Shown here: piece after piece, positions 47,567-64,000 of the stretch
Position numbering within the stretch: the stretch's first letter is position 1
Layout: every line of letters begins with the position of its first letter
Assembly: GCF_028389875.1 (NCBI RefSeq)
Contig: NC_084676.1
Coordinates: 8,494,001 to 8,558,000, forward strand
Source: Rhea pennata
Lineage: Eukaryota; Chordata; Aves; Rheiformes; Rheidae
Length of the DNA: 64,000 nt
Direction of reading: 5' to 3'
Translations under genes and position numbers: made by a program
The notes under the pieces: model-generated
The model's database searches: none
What the model was told of the DNA's origin: nothing
The model's input: the letters and a program-made list of their open reading frames with translations, nothing else

Positions 47567-50500
47567 AGGAGGTTATCAAAAGCTTCCAACCTAACAGTTT
47601 CAGAAACTTCAGGTATTGTTTATACCAATACTCTGAAATGTATTAACCAATATAAAACATTTAGGAAGTCAATTCTCTGTCCTAGAGAGCTTACAAATGA
47701 AGGCCAAATCCTACAATCCATTGATGCAGACAGATGCCACTCCATTAATTTAATAACAGGTTTCTGCAAGCTGCTTTCAGGGCTGAATCTTGGACAAAGA
47801 GCATGGAGGAGATTTAGACACACACAGTGACATAATCTCATCACACAGTTTGTGTTGTCTTTCAAATGTTTTCATATCCTTACCCTATGCTGTCACTCCT
47901 GGTGACCTCACCTGCCTTGTCTTCTTGTCAAAGGATGTGTGTGTACTGTAGATATATCCTAGCTATCTTAAGTACTAGGGTAGCTAGAATTGAGAAATTC
48001 AATAATTGCTGTCTGTGTAACTGTTAAACTAATTTATTACACTACTTTGAAGGAAACGGAGCTTTTTAAGGTACTTACATGATTTGATAAGAGGACTTTA
48101 GATTTCTTTCTGTCATAATTCTAGGTGCCAGACATGCTGTATTTCACTCCAGTCCCTGATGAGTTGCTAAGAATTGTCTGCAATCAAAGCACTTGGGGAT
48201 GTCTCCTACAACCTTTTACTTCCGTTTTTTTTTTTTAATCTGTGATTTCATTTCACATTAAAAGGCTTTCTTCGGTGTACATCTGAAATCTACTGATCCC
48301 AGGCTACCAAAAGGTATGTTTGTTAAAAGATATGGCTTGTCTTTGATTTATAAAGTACAGCCTAGGTTGATCTGGGTTAAGTTCTTATCTATAGTGCCTG
48401 TAACCCTGTGGGGATGCTGTGCAGGAAGTCACATAATGAACAAATCTGAGCTTCAGCAAATAAAGCCCTGCATAAAGCTGTAAGCCAAGTGGAGGCTATT
48501 ACTTGCCCCTCCCACTTGCTTTCCCCTTGTAATTAAGTGGAATTCACACTGTATCAGTTATACTTGTTTCCTAAGCAACTTACCAGACTTGGTTTCTGTA
48601 CTGTACTGATCATCTTTTTTTTAAGGGCCAAGAGCAGTACAACTGACAGATCATACACTATTGCTTGTGGTGATAGCTTGACAGCTTTGGCGATTTCTAT
48701 ACAGACAGCCTAAGCTAATAAGAATCTGGAGGTCCAGGAAGATGGCCAGTGAGCATACACAGTGCAGTCCCATTGCCCATGAGAAGCAGAATCAAGGTAC
48801 ATGTGCATGGATCGCTCTTCCTGTGCGCGTGCTTTAATGGTGATCTGCATGCTGACAGGCTGATTGCTGATAGGATATGTTTCGTGTGTGGAGTCTCACA
48901 GCACAGATCTGAAAACATAAAATGACAAGTGAAAACAAGATAGAATATATTGAAACTTTGCTCAGGTAATTTCTACTAGGCTTGAGTGTGTTTTATTTTA
49001 CATGAATTCAGAGTTTTACAGAATCTGAAAATAAATTATTTTCATAGGTATTTTCTATTACAAATGTTCTTCTGCAAATTACTGAATAAAATTTTGTCTG
49101 ATAGATGGAAACAAGTCTGAAGGGAGTGTTTCTGATATTACTGCATCTTATCAAAATGTTCAAAAACTCAGGAAACATCACTTTGCTGGGACTGTATGCA
49201 TGCCAGCCTGCTGAGGTGAAGTGAAAGGACTTTGAAAACCAGGTCTTACCCCTGTTATTCGTGTTACTTGTGATACATAAATGCTTTTCTTTGGATGGCA
49301 TAAATCAGCATCTCTTCTGTCTTTATTGAATTGAGTGATTTGACAACTTGAGAACCTGGCTTGAAATTCCTATTCCATCTTAAAGCAGGTTTTGCATGTT
49401 CTATACGTTTACAGCAGACTATTTTAAAAACACTTTAGAGCATTTCTCAATACATGGCCTAGGATATTGCTCTTGGTGACAGGAATTAGCACTGCTACAG
49501 TCAGGGGTTGACAAGCCAAGCAAAGTATGGTGTTGCATGTAGCCCATTTCTTTCTCAGTGTCACACACTGGCTAGCAAAGATTGAGGGCCATTACTTTAG
49601 AGTATTTCAATTTTTATTTATTTATTTATTTGTATTTTTCACACTTGAAAGCAAAAAATCAAATTGAATTTTACTCTGTATTTAAAATATGACCATCTAT
49701 GCTGGTCTTTTGGTAAGATTATAGTACTGGCAATCTAACTGAGATCTTTTCAGAGCTAGAAGTAAGTATTCAACTGGCAACCAGGTTGTTTCCCCTTTGT
49801 AAGACATCCAAAATCTTAGATAGCAATCCTTAAACATGTTACATGAACAGTTCTGCGTCTTGCCAATACTGGCATTGACACCAGTTATTTCCTCTCCTCC
49901 TCAAACAAACACACAGGCACAAGTGAGAAAAAGAGGGAAAGATTTCTTTGACAAGCTGCTTAAAATAAATGGGAGCTTTTGAAGGTGCTGAGAAATGTTG
50001 AGTGACAGAAATAGACCAGAACCTGTGGTCAGAGAACCAGTGATACTGTCAAAAGTGCACAAAAGTGTCAAAAAGTGTGAAAACATATGCAAAAAGTATA
50101 GTATGGTTTTGTACTTTGTCAATATATAGTGATGACACTGCTATCACATAGACACGTCTGGGCACACAGAAAAGCCTGGGATGGTGGTGAATATGTGTTA
50201 CTGGTGTAGATCCATTTAGATGGTGGTGCATTTACAGCTAGCAAAAATGATGAGTTATGCAGATCATCCCAAGCATTGTTTGCTAGAGCCCCTTTAACTC
50301 AAAAAATTGAGCATTTATAGTAAGTTTCCATATATGTGCCATTGCATCTCTATGTATTGGATTTGTTTAAATGTTGTGTTCCATTCTCTTTTACTGGAAT
50401 AGCTAGAACAAGCAGGCTTTGCTAGCTGTGGTTGAGAGCAATCTTGGGCCCCAGAATAAGTATTGCCTGATTATCAGGATGTACACCAGAACTGTGAACA

Positions 50501-51238
50501 AATGTTATTGCTACATTGACATAGTTTGAATTGTTTGGGTGTACTAGTCTCATGTCACCTATGGAAACATGGTATTTTTCTAGCCCTGACATTATGTTGC
50601 TACCTGAATTACAACTTCTTACCCATTCAGCACTGACTTTCAGTCTTAGGTTCTTGTTTATATCAGGTTCATATTTGGACATGGTGAATGAAACGTTGCA
50701 GTGGTGTAATAGTAATAGCAGAGATTCAGAAAAAGCTCAGAGAGCTGGAGCATCTGATGTGGTCCTGAATTAGCACTTGCAGGTGAGTTTCGTAGCACTT
50801 GATCAAGTGTTTTACCTTGAGATCTTCTGCTCTATCATATGATTGCAGGGGAAAAAAAAGTGCATATTATACATCTAAGGTGAAATGATTCATTGCACAG
50901 AGTATCCACCATCTTCCTTTCAGGGCTGTATTTCAGGAGGTTTGGCAGGGAAGCAGAGTAGCTGTGTGAGAACAGAAACCTCCACTGGTGAACAGGGAGA
51001 GTGGCTCTGTAACATCACTCATGGAATAGAAAGCTTAAAGGGGGGCTTGCAGTTTAAAAAAAATTCTTAATTGTATTTTTGGGGAGGAGTACATACTTAA
51101 GTAAAAGAGTATAGAAGAAATCTTTATGACAAAATATTCTCATTTGTTACTTTTTGAAAAGTGTAAGTTCCAGTTGTTATAAATAGGAAAAAAAATGTGA
51201 AAATGTATCTTAGTGATTTCCTCCCCTCGCCCAATGGA

Positions 51239-51294
51239 AAAAAAAAGGGGGGGGGGGGAGGGGGGAAAGAAAGTCCTTTTTTTTTTTTTTTTTT
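51239..51294 (+). repeat. A-run / G12-A-G6 / T18 low-complexity block
   Basis: Purine block of A and G homopolymers followed by 18 T and CCCC, just before the GABRB2 CpG island. Confidence 0.85.
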
Positions 51295-51356
51295 CCCCTG
51301 GAAACAAAACCCAGAAGAACACTCACTTGCTCTCCGGGATGCAAAGTGGTGTAGTA

Positions 51357-52660
51357 GGAAAGTGACGGCGAGGGGGGGGACACGCTGCGTGCGGGCCCCG
51401 GCCGTGCTGCGGGCGCCGCTGGCCGCGCTGCGGTGCGGTGCGGGCGGCTCCAGCCGGGGTCTCCGCGGGGCTTCCCCGCTCGGTAGCGCGCCAGCTCGGG
51501 GTGGGGGGACGGGGGGAGAAAGGGGCTGCGCGGTGTTTTTAGCCCACTTGCGGGTCCCCACGAAATGGCTGCCTGCTTTTCTGCTGCTTTGCTACTTACT
51601 CTACTGCTGCTTTTTGCAGCCCTGCCTTCTCGCAGGTGCGGCGGCCCCGAGGCTTCCCCCCAGCGCACGCCCCGGCCCCCGCCGCCGCCGGGCCTCCCTC
51701 GGCCCTCGGGGCACTGCTGCCGCCCCCGGGCCCGGGCAGCCGCACCGGCGCTGCTGCCCCGCCGGCCGGAGCGCGTCTGCGGGTGCGCAAGGCGCGGCGC
51801 GGCACGGCACGGCACACCCGGGGGTGTCTACTCCCCCCCACCCCCCAAAAAAAAAAAAAAAAAAAAAAAATCCCGAGGGCCGGATAGCTCCGCTCTCCGC
51901 GAAATAAGCGCCCCGGGGTGCCGGTGCGGCGCGGGCCAGCCCTCCGCTCCAGCGCCGCGCCTGCGGGGCGAAACCGTGCCGGGGCAGAGGGGCTCTGCGG
52001 AGCTCGCTGCCGGCAGCGCGCTCCCTCTCGTCCCTCCCCCCGCCCCCCTGCAGCGAGTTAAATATTTCTTTTGCTAATTGAGGAATCCAAGTGTTTCTAA
52101 TTCCCTTCCCTGGGCAGAGCGACGTGTGCACGCCCAGATCCGCTCCCTGAAGCAGCACAGATCCGCGGGGCCGAGTGGGGATGTGGATGAGGAGGTGTAA
52201 AAGCAGCTACGAGCGCAAGGCAGATTTGCGAGGAATAATTTAAGTCCGTTTTTTTTTTTTTTTCTTTTCTTCTCTCCTTTCTCTCTCTCTCTCTCTCTTC
52301 CCCCCCCCCAGGATTTAAATGTCCCTCAAAGCATCCCCAGACCAGCTCGCTGCTCGTCACTGCTTCCTCCCGAGGCGCTGATCCGGCTGCGCGGGAGCAG
52401 CTCGGCCTTTCCCCGCGGAGGTAAGGGGCGCTCGGCGCGGAGGCGCGCCGGCTGCGCACGGCGAGCCTGCCTCCCTCTCGGGCTCCTGGTTTCCTGCCTC
52501 CCTCTCGGGCTCCTGGTTTTCTTCCCCTTCCCCCTCCCTGTGGCCAAGCTTGGATCCACCTGAGGCGCCCGCAGCCCGGGGTTAAGGCGCGGCTGGTGCC
52601 CGCCGGGTCTCTGCGCTTGGACGAGCCGGGCCCCCCCCTCCCCCTTCCCCGTAGCTGCTC
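51357..52660 (+). promoter_or_regulatory. GABRB2: CpG island, probable GABRB2 promoter and leader
   Basis: Abrupt change from AT-rich DNA to CpG-dense GC-rich sequence about 0.7-2 kb upstream of the beta2 start codon. Transcription of GABRB2 most likely begins here. Long open frames on both strands in this block are compositional artefacts of GC richness. An exact start site cannot be fixed. Confidence 0.7.
52312..52420 (+). other. GABRB2: candidate GABRB2 5'-UTR exon
   Basis: 109 nt. The left side is a long pyrimidine tract (52249-52308: T run, CT repeats, C run) ending in CAG at 52309-52311, an exemplary 3' splice site. The right side is GAG followed by GTAAGG from 52421, a good donor. It may be an internal leader exon, or the donor may belong to a first exon that starts further left. 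Not confirmed by transcripts. Confidence 0.4.
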
Positions 52661-53187
52661 CTACCGCCAGAGTAAGGCAGAAAACAGCCTTATCCCTTCT
52701 TACAAAAAACTGTTCGTCATCACTTCACTTTTTTTCCCTTTTTTTCTCCCCCTCCCCCCCTTGAGAAGTGCTGGCGGCACCCACCTCCCCTCCCCACCCT
52801 CCCCCCGCCCCCGGTGCGCGCTCCGGCTCCCTTCCTCTGCACCTCGCCTCAGCTTAGACGGTTCTTTCCAGGGACCAAAAACTTAAACTGCCCCCTCCCC
52901 CCCCCCCCCCCGCGACTATACGTACGCCTTGCATTCCCATTTTTAACCTGCCCCCCCTCCACCCGCCCCGTGTTTATTCCGACCACCCCCCCCCTCCTTT
53001 TAACAAGGTTGCGAAGCTGCTTTGCCCTACAACTCCTCAAACTTCCCTGGTTGATGTGGTTTATATTTAATACTAACAAAAAGGACAACGAGAATATACT
53101 CGATCCTCCGGTAGACTACTATTTTTTTTTAATAATGCATTTCCTTCTTCCCCTTTAATTTTTTTTTTTTTTTTTTTTTTTGGCAAG

Positions 53188-53343
53188 GAAATTTGCTCCA
53201 TCTCCAGCAGCAACCACTGCTCCTTTTGATGTTGTGGTACGCTGTGCGCATGCGCTTCACATTAGAATTACTGCACTGGCCAGAATAAGTTGGATCTCTT
53301 CTTCTCTTCACTGAAACCCTAAATCATATCAAAAGCCAAAGGG
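53188..53343 (+). other. GABRB2: GABRB2 5'-UTR next to start codon, with upstream ORF
   Basis: A T tract (53159-53181) followed by GGCAAG offers an acceptor just before 53188, so this is probably the leader part of the first coding exon. It contains an upstream ORF at 53229-53288 (ATG to TAA, 19 codons, with a second in-frame ATG at 53250) that ends 55 nt before the beta2 start codon. Exon start is uncertain. Confidence 0.45.

Positions 53344-64000
<10,657 letters not shown>

Larger units (their letters stand above)
30619..51356. other. intergenic DNA between GABRA6 and GABRB2, right part
   Basis: AT-rich sequence with one clear CR1 copy, two fossil LINE candidates and several microsatellites, listed separately. 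No coding exon, tRNA or other RNA gene recognised. GC-richer patches at 35815-36120, 36435-36660, 41700-41890 and 48715-48900 hold nothing I can name. Confidence 0.6.

Noticed and set aside
51197..52158. Long Arg/Pro/Ala-rich open frames on both strands near the GABRB2 promoter
   Set aside because: Low-complexity translation of a CpG island and homopolymers, on both strands and in several frames at once; no family resemblance.

Overview
This is vertebrate nuclear DNA, most likely from a bird. It is AT-rich and mostly non-coding, its exons have GT-AG introns, and it carries short CR1 LINE 3' ends that finish in the tandem ATTCTGTG-type octamers typical of avian CR1. The window holds the facing 5' halves of two GABA-A receptor subunit genes arranged head to head. 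On the minus strand, GABRA6 (alpha6) runs from its start codon at 5521 off the left edge. On the plus strand, GABRB2 (beta2) starts at 53344 and runs off the right edge. This matches the beta2-alpha6 arrangement of the conserved vertebrate GABRB2/GABRA6/GABRA1/GABRG2 cluster. I assigned both genes by reading the translated exons against remembered family sequences; no search was run.

Layout: 1-5521 holds GABRA6 exons 7 to 1 (the last two exons lie left of base 1). Exons 1-3 sit in a CpG island (about 4500-5770) and exons 4-7 in AT-rich DNA. 5522-51350 is a long intergenic stretch with a few CR1 copies, older LINE-like fossils, microsatellites, small tandem duplications and one exon-like segment flanked by strong splice sites (30491-30618). 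51357-52660 is the GABRB2 CpG island, with a candidate non-coding leader exon at 52312-52420. 53344-54638 holds GABRB2 coding exons 1-3, and from 54639 on is its large third intron, which begins with an extremely GC-rich block.

The most remarkable feature is in GABRA6. Exon 7 encodes pre-M1, transmembrane helix M1, the M1-M2 linker and the start of M2, and it is present twice in tandem. Copy 7a (1950-2102) encodes the ordinary alpha6 sequence. Copy 7b (1716-1868) lies 81 bases further on. It has exactly the same length (153 nt), the same phases, intact AG and GT sites and an open reading frame, but 14 of 52 residues differ, and the silent sites are also well diverged. This looks like an old, maintained pair of mutually exclusive exons that would give two alpha6 isoforms with different M1 helices. 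I know of no description of this for a vertebrate GABA-A receptor subunit.

If expressed, both genes give subunits of pentameric GABA-gated chloride channels. Alpha6 is classically cerebellar granule-cell specific and diazepam-insensitive, and this copy carries the Arg that underlies that property; beta2 is its frequent partner.
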